Below, in pieces: positions 28,048 to 36,182 of a DNA stretch of 64,000 nucleotides. The notes under the pieces are model-generated. The model did not search any database. It was not told the DNA's origin and saw only the letters and a program-made list of their open reading frames with translations. Origin of the DNA: Natrialbaceae archaeon AArc-T1-2 (GTDB taxonomy: Archaea; Halobacteriota; Halobacteria; Halobacteriales; Natrialbaceae); assembly GCF_030273315.1 (NCBI RefSeq), contig NZ_CP127174.1, positions 930,001 through 994,000 of the forward strand. The letters run 5' to 3'. Numbering within the stretch: position 1 is the first letter of the stretch; each line of letters begins with the position of its first letter. The position numbers were made by a program, and so were the translations under genes.

Positions 28048-28353
28048 ATGGAGCTCTGGGGCTGGCTCGTCGGGTACGTGGTCCTGTTCGCCCTGCTTCA
28101 CCTGTTACTGTACTACGCCTACGTCCGCCGTGGAAGCGACGACGGCTCCCCGATGCCGTCCTTTGCCGACGGCAACCGCGCCGGTACCCAGTACTCTTCG
28201 AGCTCCGACGGCTACTCCGGATCGGGCGACGACACCGACGCCGAACCGGAGTTCGACGGCGAGACGATCAGGTGTCCCCACTGCGGCGTCCGGAACGACG
28301 CCGACAAGACGTACACGTACTGCTGGAACTGCATCTCGACGCTTCGGCAGTGA
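28048..28353 (+). CDS. Membrane-anchored zinc-ribbon protein
   Basis: A 101-residue protein with one N-terminal membrane helix (residues 4-26, WGWLVGYVVLFALLHLLLYY), a Ser/Gly/Asp-rich linker and a C-terminal zinc ribbon with CPHCG and CWNC. The ribbon should face the cytosol. This layout is common in haloarchaea (DUF7577-type); function is unknown. Confidence 0.82.
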   Translation: MELWGWLVGYVVLFALLHLLLYYAYVRRGSDDGSPMPSFADGNRAGTQYSSSSDGYSGSGDDTDAEPEFDGETIRCPHCGVRNDADKTYTYCWNCISTLRQ

Positions 28354-28482
28354 TCGGCTGGTGGCAAGTTCCGCCACGAGTGACGCCCGCCCGGACAGCC
28401 AATCTCTCTCCGGTTGAAACGCACCACGAATCTGTACATCTAACCGAAAGTTCTGTAAATACTACGGGTAATAAACGATTGC

Positions 28483-28491
28483 GTTTTATAT
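28483..28491 (+). promoter_or_regulatory. TATA box of the HalOD1 gene at 28521
   Basis: TTTTATATC lies 30-38 bases before ATG 28521 in an AT-rich island (28450-28495), a good match in sequence and distance for an archaeal TATA box. Confidence 0.55.
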
Positions 28492-28520
28492 CAGGAGTTC
28501 TCTCGCAAAGACGCGATCGT

Positions 28521-28844
28521 ATGTACGACCGAGACCCCACGTCCAACCACGACACGCCACGTCCTCCCGCAGTGTATCGCGTCACGCACGACCCGGACGG
28601 TCCCGCCACGCTTAGTACGACAGTCGTGCACGCACTCGCCGACTGCCTCGGCGTCGACGTCACCGACGCGACGTTCACGCTGTACGACTCGATCGACCCC
28701 GACGCGCTCGATGCCATCTTTCGACCACGTTACGACGGGGCGGCCCGCACCGGCGGTCACGTCTCGTTCGTCGTCCAACGACACTACGTCACGGTCTACG
28801 CCGACGGCGAGATCCTGATCGAGCCGACCGAGGCTACTCGGTAA
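28521..28844 (+). CDS. HalOD1 output-domain protein
   Basis: A 107-residue protein: about 25 N-terminal residues, then the HalOD1 domain (LSTTVVHALADCLGVDVTDA, LYDSIDPDALDAIFRP, GGHVSFVVQRHYVTVYADGE). It has its own promoter. It is convergent with the TraB-family gene, and the two coding regions overlap by 11 bases at their 3' ends. Signalling output is presumed; the partner is unknown. Confidence 0.88.
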   Translation: MYDRDPTSNHDTPRPPAVYRVTHDPDGPATLSTTVVHALADCLGVDVTDATFTLYDSIDPDALDAIFRPRYDGAARTGGHVSFVVQRHYVTVYADGEILIEPTEATR

Positions 28845-29559
28845 TCGCCGTCTCGAGCGCCTCGAGGTGATCGATCCCGACCACGGCGACGACGTCACCA
28901 CGGTTGCGAATCGACTCGAGGCGATCGACCATACACCGTTCGCGCGTTTCGTCACGATACGCGGACGCGCCGTTGTCGTCCCCGATCAGCGCCCGAACGC
29001 CGGCGACGTGGGTCCGCTCGTGTGCTGCCTGGCGGGCCGGCGGATCGGCGTGATCCACCGCGTACTCGATCCGGTCGTCACACGCGACCGTCATCGCGGT
29101 CGTACGTGTCACCGTCGCTGCGAGTCGACACGTCATCGCCTCACGGGTCGCACTGCCGAGTCCCGACATCACCCGTTTCGCGGTCTCGAGCGGGACGCGA
29201 TCGGCGACGAGTCGCGCGATCAACCGGCGCAGAAACGACCAGTTCGGCGCGTCGATTCCGACGACGTCGGCGTCGGGTGCGGCCTGGATCGCCGCGCTCA
29301 TCTCGCCGCCGAACCGCGGCGGCGTCGCGTCCTCCCGGGCGTACATCCGATACAGATCGATCGCGGCGGAGGGCAACTCGAGGGCGAGCACGGCCGGTCG
29401 AACCGACTCGAGAACGCTCCGGACGCGGGCGACGCTCGCCGGATGATCGTGGACGACGCCGACGAGGAAGACGTCGCCGTCGTCGCCCGAAATTCGACGA
29501 CAGAACCGGGGATCGACCCGGGGGTCGTCGAACGTAGCGGCAAACGAAGAGTCGGCCAT
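28834..29559 (-). CDS. TraB/PrgY-type domain protein
   Basis: A 241-residue soluble protein with the N-terminal motif FLVGVVHDHPASVARVRSVL followed by RPAVLALELPSAAIDLY, and near the C-terminus VVAVVGIDHLEALE. These match the TraB/GumN/PrgY (Tiki/EreA-like) fold with its GxxH and GxxH motifs, although here the first is VHDHP rather than GTAHV. It may be a metal-dependent hydrolase. A larger TraB protein with membrane segments occurs at 48289-50061. Confidence 0.75.
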   Translation of the reverse strand: MADSSFAATFDDPRVDPRFCRRISGDDGDVFLVGVVHDHPASVARVRSVLESVRPAVLALELPSAAIDLYRMYAREDATPPRFGGEMSAAIQAAPDADVVGIDAPNWSFLRRLIARLVADRVPLETAKRVMSGLGSATREAMTCRLAATVTRTTAMTVACDDRIEYAVDHADPPARQAAHERTHVAGVRALIGDDNGASAYRDETRERCMVDRLESIRNRGDVVAVVGIDHLEALETAITE

Positions 29560-29862
29560 GAACTCGCATGGACGTACGTGAGCGGCGATATAATCCTTCT
29601 GTTCCTCGGCTCAACGTCAGCTTGATCGAGCGGACGCTGAATGAGAATCTCGGCCCCAACGCGTTCTCGTCGCGGAACTCGATCGTTTCTGATGCCAATC
29701 GTCCGTTTTACCGACCGTTTTGGGATAACTGGGGGCGAGTCGGCAAAACGACGGCGTCGCTTTATTGCCGTCTCGACCGTCTGCTTTCGCAGGTCGTGAG
29801 AAAGGATCGACCGTGACGCCTCCCAGCCCGTCTCGCGGTCGTGACGACTATCGGATATACAC

Positions 29863-30108
29863 ATGTCCAGAACGACACTCACCGCGGACGACGAGGGGAA
29901 ACGCGTCCTGAACACCGACGGAACGGCAGTCGGCCGAATCGTCGATGTCGAGGACGGTCGCGGCTACGTCGAGCCGGATCCGAGCCTCACCGACACGATC
30001 AAGGCAAAACTCGGCTGGGGCGACGTCAGCGAGACCGCTCACCCGCTCGACGAGGGCAGCATCGAGAGGATCACCGACGACGAGGTGTACCTCCGCGGCA
30101 ATCTCTAA
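29863..30108 (+). CDS. PRC-barrel domain protein
   Basis: An 81-residue beta-barrel protein: LTADDEGKRVLNTDGTAVGR, IVDVEDGRGYVEPDP and RITDDEVYLRGNL. Stand-alone PRC-barrel proteins are frequent in haloarchaea; one relative, CdpB1, works with SepF in cell division, but these proteins are diverse and the role here is open. Confidence 0.85.
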   Translation: MSRTTLTADDEGKRVLNTDGTAVGRIVDVEDGRGYVEPDPSLTDTIKAKLGWGDVSETAHPLDEGSIERITDDEVYLRGNL

Positions 30109-30596
30109 GTCGACCGAGTGTCGACCGCGTCGTGTCGCACCACCAGGTGTTCGCGTCGAGTGATACGCATCGAGAAAGATGGTGACGTTGGAACGGAAAG
30201 TGAATCGAGTATGGTGCCCTCGCTGTCTCGACTCACATGTCCAGTATCGCTTGACCTGGATCGTGTGACCCTGGTTAGCCCGATACCGGACGCCCCATCG
30301 GAGTAGGACCTGCTGGCCCTCTTACGCCATCCTCCGCCCGTCCAACCACCCCGACCGTTCGTGGCCGTCGTCGCCAGGTGGGACATGGGAAACCGGCGTA
30401 TTTAGCGTTGTGGCCGCCTGCTCAGAGGGCTTAGCTCTTGTGGCCGACGGCGAGATAGACGTCCGAGCTCCGGGTTCGTTTCGGATCGATCGACGGCCCA
30501 CGGGGCGTGTGATACTGCCGGACGTACGTCGTGAACGATTCTTGCCGCCCCGAAGTGGCGAGAACCGTCACACAGTTACGTCCGATAGTATGAGAC
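30109..30596. other. 488-base gene-poor region with dispersed repeat
   Basis: No convincing coding region is seen on either strand. The stretch contains the first copy of a 40-base dispersed repeat (30555-30594) and partial echoes such as GTGGCCG near 30410 and 30440. The mixed base composition and broken short frames suggest decayed DNA. Confidence 0.5.
30555..30594 (+). repeat. Dispersed 40-base repeat, copy 1
   Basis: It begins GTGGCGAGAACCGTCACACA and ends TTACGTCCGATAGTATGAG. Copy 2 at 35349-35388 has the same length and differs at two positions only. The core ACGTCCGATAGTAT also occurs inverted at 36169-36182. This copy is three bases from the 3' end of the minus-strand gene at 30597. 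Confidence 0.8.
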
Positions 30597-30821
30597 CTAC
30601 CGCATCTCCTCTAGCGTTTGAACGGTGTCCGACATGATCCACGCCGTTTCGCTACCAGGCTCTTCGAGGCAGATCGCAAAGAACGAATCTCGTCCATCGT
30701 CGACAGTAATCCGGTACCCACGGCTCGTTAGCACCTGGCCCTCGTCGGGAGGGGATTCACGACTAGTCACGGTTGTACTTCGAGGCAGTCGCGGATAACG
30801 ACCTCGGTTCGCGACGAGCAC
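30597..30821 (-). CDS. Small hypothetical protein (DUF7331-like)
   Basis: A 74-residue frame with a GTG start at 30821 (start uncertain). The C-terminal half, GYRITVDDGRDSFFAICLEE followed by AWIMSDTVQTLEEMR, resembles small haloarchaeal proteins of the DUF7331 kind that end in an AWI-S pattern. The N-terminal part is basic and may not belong to the gene. Function is unknown. Confidence 0.5.
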   Translation of the reverse strand: MLVANRGRYPRLPRSTTVTSRESPPDEGQVLTSRGYRITVDDGRDSFFAICLEEPGSETAWIMSDTVQTLEEMR

Positions 30822-30921
30822 AGGAGCGGTCGACGATCTCGAGTGACGGAAGCGATGCGCCGTCGAATCCAGCAGACGGAGGCGTGGATCACCGCACGAG
30901 GAGACAGAACCGGGTCCGGTA

Positions 30922-30992
30922 TGCGCCGGCCGGGAATTGAACCCGGGCTATGAGCTTGGGAAGCTCATGTCCTACCACTAGACCACCGGCGC
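30922..30992 (-). tRNA. tRNA-Gly (CCC anticodon)
   Basis: 71 bases on the minus strand. The acceptor stem GCGCCGG/CCGGCGC is followed by discriminator A. The anticodon stem TGAGC/GCTCA encloses loop TTCCCAA (anticodon CCC), and the T arm has CGGGTTCAATTCCCG. There is no intron. It lies divergently ahead of nadE. Confidence 0.97.
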
Positions 30993-31094
30993 TCGTCTAC
31001 GCATTCTTTCCGTTCTGGGCACTTGAACGTAGCGCTCTCGACGGAACGATCACGAATCTTGACGTCCGGTCACTTTTTCGCGGCGAGGCGAGTC

Positions 31095-31113
31095 TATTTG
31101 GCCGCGTCGGCCA
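31095..31113 (+). promoter_or_regulatory. nadE promoter: TATA-overlapping inverted repeat
   Basis: TATTTGGCCGCGTCGGCCA lies 13-31 bases before ATG 31126. The T-rich TATTT resembles a TATA box and overlaps the inverted repeat TGGCCG-N3-CGGCCA (31099-31113). The same arrangement is found before menB (40315-40334), so a shared regulator is possible. Confidence 0.5.
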
Positions 31114-31125
31114 TACGGGCGAGCG

Positions 31126-31920
31126 ATGATGGACCTTCGGTTCTCGGAGGCAGAACTGGAACTGCGACGCGAACACATTACCGACTTCATTCGCGAACAG
31201 GTCGACGCCGCGGGTGTCGACGGAGTCGTCCTCGGACTCTCCGGTGGGATCGACAGTACGCTCACCGCCTACCTCGCGGTCGAGGCCCTCGGTGCCGACG
31301 CCGTCCACGGCCTCGTTCTCCCCGCCCGAGTCAGCGACGACGAGCACATGGGAGACGCCGAACGGGTCGCTCACGACCTCGAGATGCCCGTCGACGTCAT
31401 CGAGATCGAGCCGGTGATCGAGACGCTGCTCGAGGCCTATCCCGAGGCGGAGGACGATCACGTCGCCGTTGGCAACGCTCGGGCGCGCGTACGGGCAGTG
31501 TTCAACTACCTCGTGGCGAACCACGAAGACCGGCTCGTACTCGGCACCGGCAACCGCAGCGAGGCCGCGGTGGGCTATTTCACCAAGTACGGCGACGGCG
31601 CGGTCGACTGTCACCCAATCGGGAACCTCTACAAGGCACAGGTCCGCCAGCTCGCCCGTCACGTCGGCGTGCCGGAGGAACTGGTCACGAAGACGCCGAC
31701 GGCCGAACTGTGGGCCGACCAGACCGACGAAGAGGAGATGGGACTGGACTACGACACGCTCGATGCCATCCTCGCGACGCACGTCGACGGCCCGCTGTCG
31801 TCTGCCGCTGCCGCCCGTCACCTCGCCGTCGACGAGGAGACCGTCGCGACCGTTCGCGGCATGTACGAGGCGAGTGCACACAAACGAACCGTACCGCCGG
31901 CACCCGAGCCGCTCGAGTAG
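31126..31920 (+). CDS. nadE: NH3-dependent NAD+ synthetase (NadE)
   Basis: A 264-residue synthetase without a glutaminase domain, so it uses ammonia. The PP-loop is VLGLSGGIDSTLTAYLAVE. Further motifs are LGTGNRSEAAVGYFTKYGDG and PTAELWADQTDEEEMGLDY. It amidates deamido-NAD with ATP. ATG 31126 or the next ATG (31129) may be used. It converges with the enoyl-CoA hydratase gene with four bases between stops. Confidence 0.96.
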   Translation: MMDLRFSEAELELRREHITDFIREQVDAAGVDGVVLGLSGGIDSTLTAYLAVEALGADAVHGLVLPARVSDDEHMGDAERVAHDLEMPVDVIEIEPVIETLLEAYPEAEDDHVAVGNARARVRAVFNYLVANHEDRLVLGTGNRSEAAVGYFTKYGDGAVDCHPIGNLYKAQVRQLARHVGVPEELVTKTPTAELWADQTDEEEMGLDYDTLDAILATHVDGPLSSAAAARHLAVDEETVATVRGMYEASAHKRTVPPAPEPLE

Positions 31921-31924
31921 CGGA

Positions 31925-32623
31925 CTACTCCCGCAACGCGGCCAGCTCCTCGGCGTGGGCGACGACGAGGTCTGCGAACGCCTCGGCCTCGCGTCGTTCC
32001 TGGCGTTTTCGGTCGCCGTCGTCGCGCAGTCGTCGTTTCAGTACGGAGAGTGCGTCGGCGGCGTTGTCGGCGAGTTCCGTCGCAACCGTCCGGGGGTCGT
32101 CCTCGATCCGCGAGATGAGTCCCATCCGGAGTGCCTCCTCGGCGTCTACCACCCGTCCCGAGAGCGCAAGCTCGAGGGCGTCGCCCTCGCCGAGCACCCG
32201 CGGGAGCCGGACCGTCCCGCCCCACGCACCGAAGAGACCGAACGTTACGCCCGGCTCGCTGAACGTCGCCTCCGGCGTCGCGACCCGGAGGTCACAGGCG
32301 AGTGCGAGTTCGAGACCACCGCCTCGTGCCGGTCCGTCGATCCCGGCGACGACGATCGACGACGACTCCTCGATCGCGGTCGCGACCGCCTGGCCGCGTT
32401 CGGCGAATCGCCGTGCCTCCGGCCCGTCGAGTTCAGCGACGACGTCCAGATCCGCCCCCGCACAGAAGGCTGGTCCGGTTCCTTCGAGATAGACGATCGG
32501 TTCGGTGGCGTCGACGATCGCAGCCTCGAGTTCGTCGAGTCCCTCCCAGGGAAGCGCGTTGCGCGCGTCGGGACGATCGATCGTCACGGTGCAAATCTCG
32601 CCGTCGGCGTCGGGTTCGATCAT
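31925..32623 (-). CDS. Enoyl-CoA hydratase/isomerase family protein
   Basis: A 232-residue crotonase-fold enzyme from ATG 32623 (MIEPDADGEICTVTIDRPDA). The oxyanion-hole motif GPAFCAGADLDVV is present, and the helix motif GPARGGGLELALACDLRVA is followed by EPGVTFGLFGAWGGTVRLPR. The catalytic Glu of the hydratase is in the usual region. It acts on a CoA ester, possibly in fatty-acid oxidation. Upstream in-frame sequence belongs to the opposite-strand gene and is not part of it. Confidence 0.92.
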   Translation of the reverse strand: MIEPDADGEICTVTIDRPDARNALPWEGLDELEAAIVDATEPIVYLEGTGPAFCAGADLDVVAELDGPEARRFAERGQAVATAIEESSSIVVAGIDGPARGGGLELALACDLRVATPEATFSEPGVTFGLFGAWGGTVRLPRVLGEGDALELALSGRVVDAEEALRMGLISRIEDDPRTVATELADNAADALSVLKRRLRDDGDRKRQERREAEAFADLVVAHAEELAALRE

Positions 32624-32680
32624 GCCGAAACGTGGGATGGCGTTTCCAAAGGTCTTTGCCTCCTCCGCCGTAACCCCCCG

Positions 32681-33388
32681 ATGATGGACAGGGCCGCCCG
32701 CTGCCGGCGCGCCGCCCGCGACGCCGTCGCGGACGTCGAACCGCCCCGGTTGCACGACGTTATCACCGACCTGCTCGAGGCCGCATCGATGACGCCGGGT
32801 GTACTCACGCTCGAGAGCGCCGTCGCGATCGACGCCGACGCCGACGCCGACGTCGAACCCGTCCTCGATCGCGCCGCCGGCGTCCAGCTCATCTACGAGG
32901 GCCTGCGCCTGACGCGATCGCTCGCACACGCCGAACCGTGGGCAGACGCCAACACCCACACCTACACCGATGCCGACGTCGTAAGCGACGACCTCGATGC
33001 CGACCTCGAGATCCTCGCCGCCGACATCCTCGTTGCCCGCGGGTTCTACCTGCTCGCACGAACCGGTGCCGCAGAGATGGCCGTCCGGACCGTCCAGGCG
33101 TTCGGCCGCGACCAGACGCTGCGCGAGCAGCCGGACGCCGACGCCGAGGCTATCGACGCCAACCTCGAGTGTGACGTCCTCGAGCTCGCGGTGACTGCCG
33201 GGACGTCCGCGGTCGGGTCGACGCCGCCGGCCGAGCTGTTCGCAATCGCAAACGACGTAAGCGACGCCGTTGGCGTCGGCTTTCCACCTGCGACAGAGTG
33301 TCTGTCCGATCTCGATATATCGGAGATGGACGCGACCCCGGGTGAGGAGGCTGCGACCGATCGAGCAACGTCGGCGACTGACTCGTGA
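32681..33388 (+). CDS. Haloarchaeal conserved protein (DUF7114-like)
   Basis: A 235-residue mostly helical protein starting MMDRAARCRRAARDAVADVE (second ATG at 32684 possible). It includes DADADADVEPVLDRAAGVQL and ETAVRTV-like helices, here AAEMAVRTVQAFGRDQTLRE. It resembles a conserved haloarchaeal family of unknown function, perhaps distantly all-alpha prenyltransferase-like, but no DDxxD motif is visible. It is divergent from the enoyl-CoA hydratase gene. Confidence 0.75.
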   Translation: MMDRAARCRRAARDAVADVEPPRLHDVITDLLEAASMTPGVLTLESAVAIDADADADVEPVLDRAAGVQLIYEGLRLTRSLAHAEPWADANTHTYTDADVVSDDLDADLEILAADILVARGFYLLARTGAAEMAVRTVQAFGRDQTLREQPDADAEAIDANLECDVLELAVTAGTSAVGSTPPAELFAIANDVSDAVGVGFPPATECLSDLDISEMDATPGEEAATDRATSATDS

Positions 33389-33468
33389 TCGCGTGACGCG
33401 CGACGGATGCACACCCCCGTGGTGAATCGAAACCCATAAAGATGACTCCCGGCAACAAGCAAGTGCGT

Positions 33469-33540
33469 GCCTGGGTAGCTTAGCGGTAAAGCGCGTCCTT
33501 GGTAAGGACGAGAGCCCGGGTTCAAATCCCGGCCTAGGCT
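33469..33540 (+). tRNA. tRNA-Thr (GGT anticodon)
   Basis: 72 bases on the plus strand. The acceptor stem GCCTGGG/CCTAGGC has one G-T pair and discriminator T. The D arm is TAGCTTAGCGGTAAAGC. The anticodon stem CGTCC/GGACG encloses loop TTGGTAA (anticodon GGT). The T arm is CCGGGTTCAAATCCCGG. It is followed 28 bases later by a palindromic repeat. Confidence 0.97.
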
Positions 33541-33567
33541 TTGTCGTTTCCTTCAACTCTCATCGCC

Positions 33568-33650
33568 TGATATGGATTGCTGTACTCAGCTACCTGGGCA
33601 ACCGAAAGACGAGTCGCGGTTGCCATGGGCTGACAGTAGTCAGTACGAAT
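33568..33650 (+). repeat. Palindromic intergenic element, copy downstream of tRNA-Thr
   Basis: It starts TGATATGGATTGCTGT and contains the perfect stem GGCAACCG/CGGTTGCC around a 12-base loop; the outer parts pair imperfectly. Its first 37 bases align without gaps with the element at 46105 (28 of 37 identical by eye). It may act as a transcript end or be a REP/MITE-like element. Confidence 0.65.
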
Positions 33651-33738
33651 CGCACTGGCTCGAGACGGGTCTGCTCGGCCGACCTCGAGCAGTCAGACGG
33701 ATTCCCGAAAGCCGAAACTCGGTTTCCGGTGGGTATCG

Positions 33739-34662
33739 CTACGAATCGAACTCGGCTCGGCGTCGATAGACGACCGGCTCGCGGGCGACGCGTTCGACGG
33801 TCCCCTCGCGCTCGAGGCGCTCGAGGTGAGCCGCCGCCTCGCCGGCTCCGAACTTGACGTGGACGTCCGCGAGGTCACCGAACAGCTCGCAGGCGAGTTC
33901 CCACGGCGTCGCCGGGCCGATCGCCTCGAGAGTCCGCGTGACGCGTTCGGTTCGCTCGCGGTGGTGGGCACGGACGACGTCGATGCGATCGGACTCGAGG
34001 CTCGTCCCGTGACCGGGCAGGAGCCGGCCCGGTCGCTCCTCGAGACGGTCGAGTGTGTCGCGATACGTCGCGAGTGGATCGGTCGTTCGGGTGTCGCTGC
34101 CGCCGACGTTCGGGGTGTACGTCGGCAAGACGGCGTCGCCGACGAACGTCACGTCGGCGGTCCCGAACGCGGTGTGACCAAGCGTGTGCCCCAGCGTGGC
34201 CAGCACCTCGAGGCCGGCGACTCGGTCGCCGTCGGAAAGCGTCTCGACCGGGTGGGTGTCGGACATCGACGACGGCTCGTCGCCTGCGATCACCGACGCG
34301 ACCGTTTCGTGGGGGACGCCCCACGACCGCATCGCCGTCGCGTCTCGCTCGAGTCGGTTCTCGCGCTCGGCGGCGTAGTCGGCGACCAGGGTCGCGTCGT
34401 CTTCGCCCATCGCGACCGTCGCGTCCGCCTCCATCGCCAGCCGCGGCGCGAGTCCAGCGTGGTCTGCGTGCCAGTGTGTGACGAGTACGTGTTCGACGTC
34501 TGCGAGCGCTACGTCGGCGCGGTCGAGTCCGGCCCGGAGGTCGTCCCAGGCATCGTCGGTCGGCGGCCCGGGGTCGATTACGACACCCCGGTCGGGCAGG
34601 ACGTACGCGCTGTTCGTTCCTTCCGGCGTTCCCTCGCCGACGGCGACGCGCTCGACGATCAT
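33739..34662 (-). CDS. Metallo-beta-lactamase-fold hydrolase
   Basis: A 307-residue protein from ATG 34662 (MIVERVAVGEGTPEG). The zinc motif is LVTHWHADHAG (HxHxDH). Later ligands are in TLGHTLGHT and FVGDAV, with LLPGHG near residue 215. A winged-helix-like C-terminal region (TPWELACELFGDLADVHVKF, then LERLEREGTVERV) is typical of the LACTB2-type or glyoxalase-II-like branch. The substrate is unknown, perhaps a thioester or RNA. Confidence 0.92.
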   Translation of the reverse strand: MIVERVAVGEGTPEGTNSAYVLPDRGVVIDPGPPTDDAWDDLRAGLDRADVALADVEHVLVTHWHADHAGLAPRLAMEADATVAMGEDDATLVADYAAERENRLERDATAMRSWGVPHETVASVIAGDEPSSMSDTHPVETLSDGDRVAGLEVLATLGHTLGHTAFGTADVTFVGDAVLPTYTPNVGGSDTRTTDPLATYRDTLDRLEERPGRLLPGHGTSLESDRIDVVRAHHRERTERVTRTLEAIGPATPWELACELFGDLADVHVKFGAGEAAAHLERLEREGTVERVAREPVVYRRRAEFDS

Positions 34663-34709
34663 GGCCGATCGATATACCGCGAGTTCCCTTACTCCGACGG
34701 TTTCGGGCC

Positions 34710-35285
34710 CTAGTAATGTTTGAACAACAGCGCACGGACGTCGTCTTTCGTCTGAACGTCCTCGGTCGTGCCGTCGGGAAGGGTGACCCGATACCGGTAG
34801 TCCGCAGACGGCGACTCCGCCCACTTGTCGTCGTGAGTCTCGAGCAGGCTCATCATCCGGTCGAGCATGTCGTCGTCGGTGGCGTCTCCGTTCGAGTCGT
34901 CCGCGGACGCGTCGTCCGAGTCGCTGGCGGTCCCGTCGTTATCCACGTCTTCGGTTGCGTCCGCCGTCTCGAGCTGGCTCTCCTCGTCGTACGACAGCGT
35001 CCCCTCGTCGGTTCCGGAATCGTCGGTCGTCGACGGGGACGGTTCCTCGAGTTCCGTGGCGCCGTTTTTCATCTCCCCCTCCTCTCGCGAAACCGCGAGA
35101 TCGTCCATCGACGGCGCTTCGAACCCGCCATCGACCTCGAGGTCGTCCTCGAGGGTATCGATCAGGAACTGGATGGCGTCGTGGTCGCGGACGTGACCGT
35201 ACTTGCCGACGACCGTTTCGGACAGCTCCTCGCGCAGGCGCTGGACGTAGGCGTACTGCTCGTCGGTGACCTCGAGCGTCTTCAT
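34710..35285 (-). CDS. Haloarchaeal conserved protein with acidic linker
   Basis: A 191-residue protein from ATG 35285 (MKTLEVTDEQYAYVQRLREE). A short N-terminal strand-helix unit, which might be a DNA-binding or dimerisation module, is followed by a 100-residue acidic, disordered linker and a C-terminal module (YRYRVTLPDGTTEDVQTKDD). No catalytic motif is visible. It is upstream of the hydrolase gene on the same strand (48-base gap). Confidence 0.75.
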   Translation of the reverse strand: MKTLEVTDEQYAYVQRLREELSETVVGKYGHVRDHDAIQFLIDTLEDDLEVDGGFEAPSMDDLAVSREEGEMKNGATELEEPSPSTTDDSGTDEGTLSYDEESQLETADATEDVDNDGTASDSDDASADDSNGDATDDDMLDRMMSLLETHDDKWAESPSADYRYRVTLPDGTTEDVQTKDDVRALLFKHY

Positions 35286-35348
35286 GTCTCCCCGATGTCG
35301 TGGCGGGTACATAATAGTTCCAGCACGCACCGTCTCGACGTCACCGGG

Positions 35349-35388
35349 GTGGCGAGAATCGTCACACAGTTACGTCCGATAGTATAAG
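35349..35388 (+). repeat. Dispersed 40-base repeat, copy 2
   Basis: GTGGCGAGAATCGTCACACA continues to TTACGTCCGATAGTATAAG, 38 of 40 identical to copy 1 at 30555. It ends 23 bases before ATG 35412, where a promoter would be expected, so here it may supply or disturb the promoter of the thioredoxin-like gene. Confidence 0.8.
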
Positions 35389-35411
35389 GTCGCCGCCGAG
35401 GTAGGCCCGGT

Positions 35412-35978
35412 ATGGCACTGGAAGAGTCCCGGACGGATCTCGAAGCGGGCGAGCCCGCGCCCGCGTTCGAGCTGCCCGGCACCGACGGCGAGACGTACAC
35501 GCTCGAGTCATTCGCCGACGACGAGGCGCTGTTGGTCGTGTTCACCTGCAATCACTGCCCGTACGCGAAAGCGAAGTTCGACCTGCTCAACGACCTTGCG
35601 TCCGAGTACGACGACGTCTCGGTCGTCGGTATCAACCCGAACGACGCAGCGGAGTATCCCGAAGACTCCGTCGAGAAGATGAAAGCGTACGTCGAAGACG
35701 GAACGATCCAGTACGACGCCTACCTCCGGGACGAGTCCCAGGAGGTCGCTGCCGAGTACGGTGCGGCCTGTACGCCCGATCCGTTCCTCTTCGAACGGGA
35801 CGACGGCGAGTTCCGGCTCGTCTATCACGGCCGGCTCGACGACGCCCTGAACCCCGACGACGAACCCACTCGATACCACATCCGGGAGGCGATCGACGCC
35901 GTGCTGGTGGGCGAGGACGTCGACCTCGAGTGGCAACCCTCGCGGGGCTGTTCGATCAAGTGGAACGACGACTATTGA
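35412..35978 (+). CDS. Thioredoxin-like/AhpC-TSA family protein
   Basis: A 188-residue protein: peroxiredoxin-type N-terminus GEPAPAFELPGTDGETYTLE, active-site region FTCNHCPYAKAKFDLL (CxxC), then VVGINPND and YGAACTPDPFLF with the cis-Pro region. The C-terminus WQPSRGCSIKW adds a further Cys. This subfamily is a probable thiol-disulfide oxidoreductase in the cytosol. Its TGA stop coincides with the outer end of an IS remnant on the other strand. Confidence 0.92.
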   Translation: MALEESRTDLEAGEPAPAFELPGTDGETYTLESFADDEALLVVFTCNHCPYAKAKFDLLNDLASEYDDVSVVGINPNDAAEYPEDSVEKMKAYVEDGTIQYDAYLRDESQEVAAEYGAACTPDPFLFERDDGEFRLVYHGRLDDALNPDDEPTRYHIREAIDAVLVGEDVDLEWQPSRGCSIKWNDDY

Positions 35979-36182
35979 CCTCCTTCCGCGTGAACGCGGC
36001 GGAATCCCACCACGGGATTGTAGGCCGAGCGAAGTGACCTGTTGGTTTCAAGACGCATACGTTCCACGCGTCTCCTGCTGGATTTCAGCATCGGCTTGGG
36101 TGTCTTGTGGCCCGATCATCAGCGTGCTCACACACGTCGCAGATTCCACTCGTTTGCAGGCGTGAGCTATACTATCGGACGT
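35976..36182 (-). mobile_element. Remnant of an IS200/IS605-type (TnpB) right end
   Basis: On the minus strand the stretch 35979-36031 reads as two hairpins, GGGATTCC then CCGCG-TTCA-CGCGG, and closes with GGAGGTCAA. This matches the general layout of haloarchaeal TnpB-element right ends (a GGxATTCC stem-loop ending GGAGG-GTCAA). The preceding 44 codons have no similarity to the DUF389 domain and could be eroded tnpB 3' sequence. No tnpA, tnpB body or left end remains. The identification rests on memory of the element type and has not been searched. Confidence 0.5.

Noticed and set aside
32797-32860. Run of GACGCC-type triplets (Asp-Ala repeats) as a possible tandem repeat or CRISPR-like array
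   Set aside because: It is a short in-frame codon run inside a coding gene with no spacers and fits halophile protein composition.
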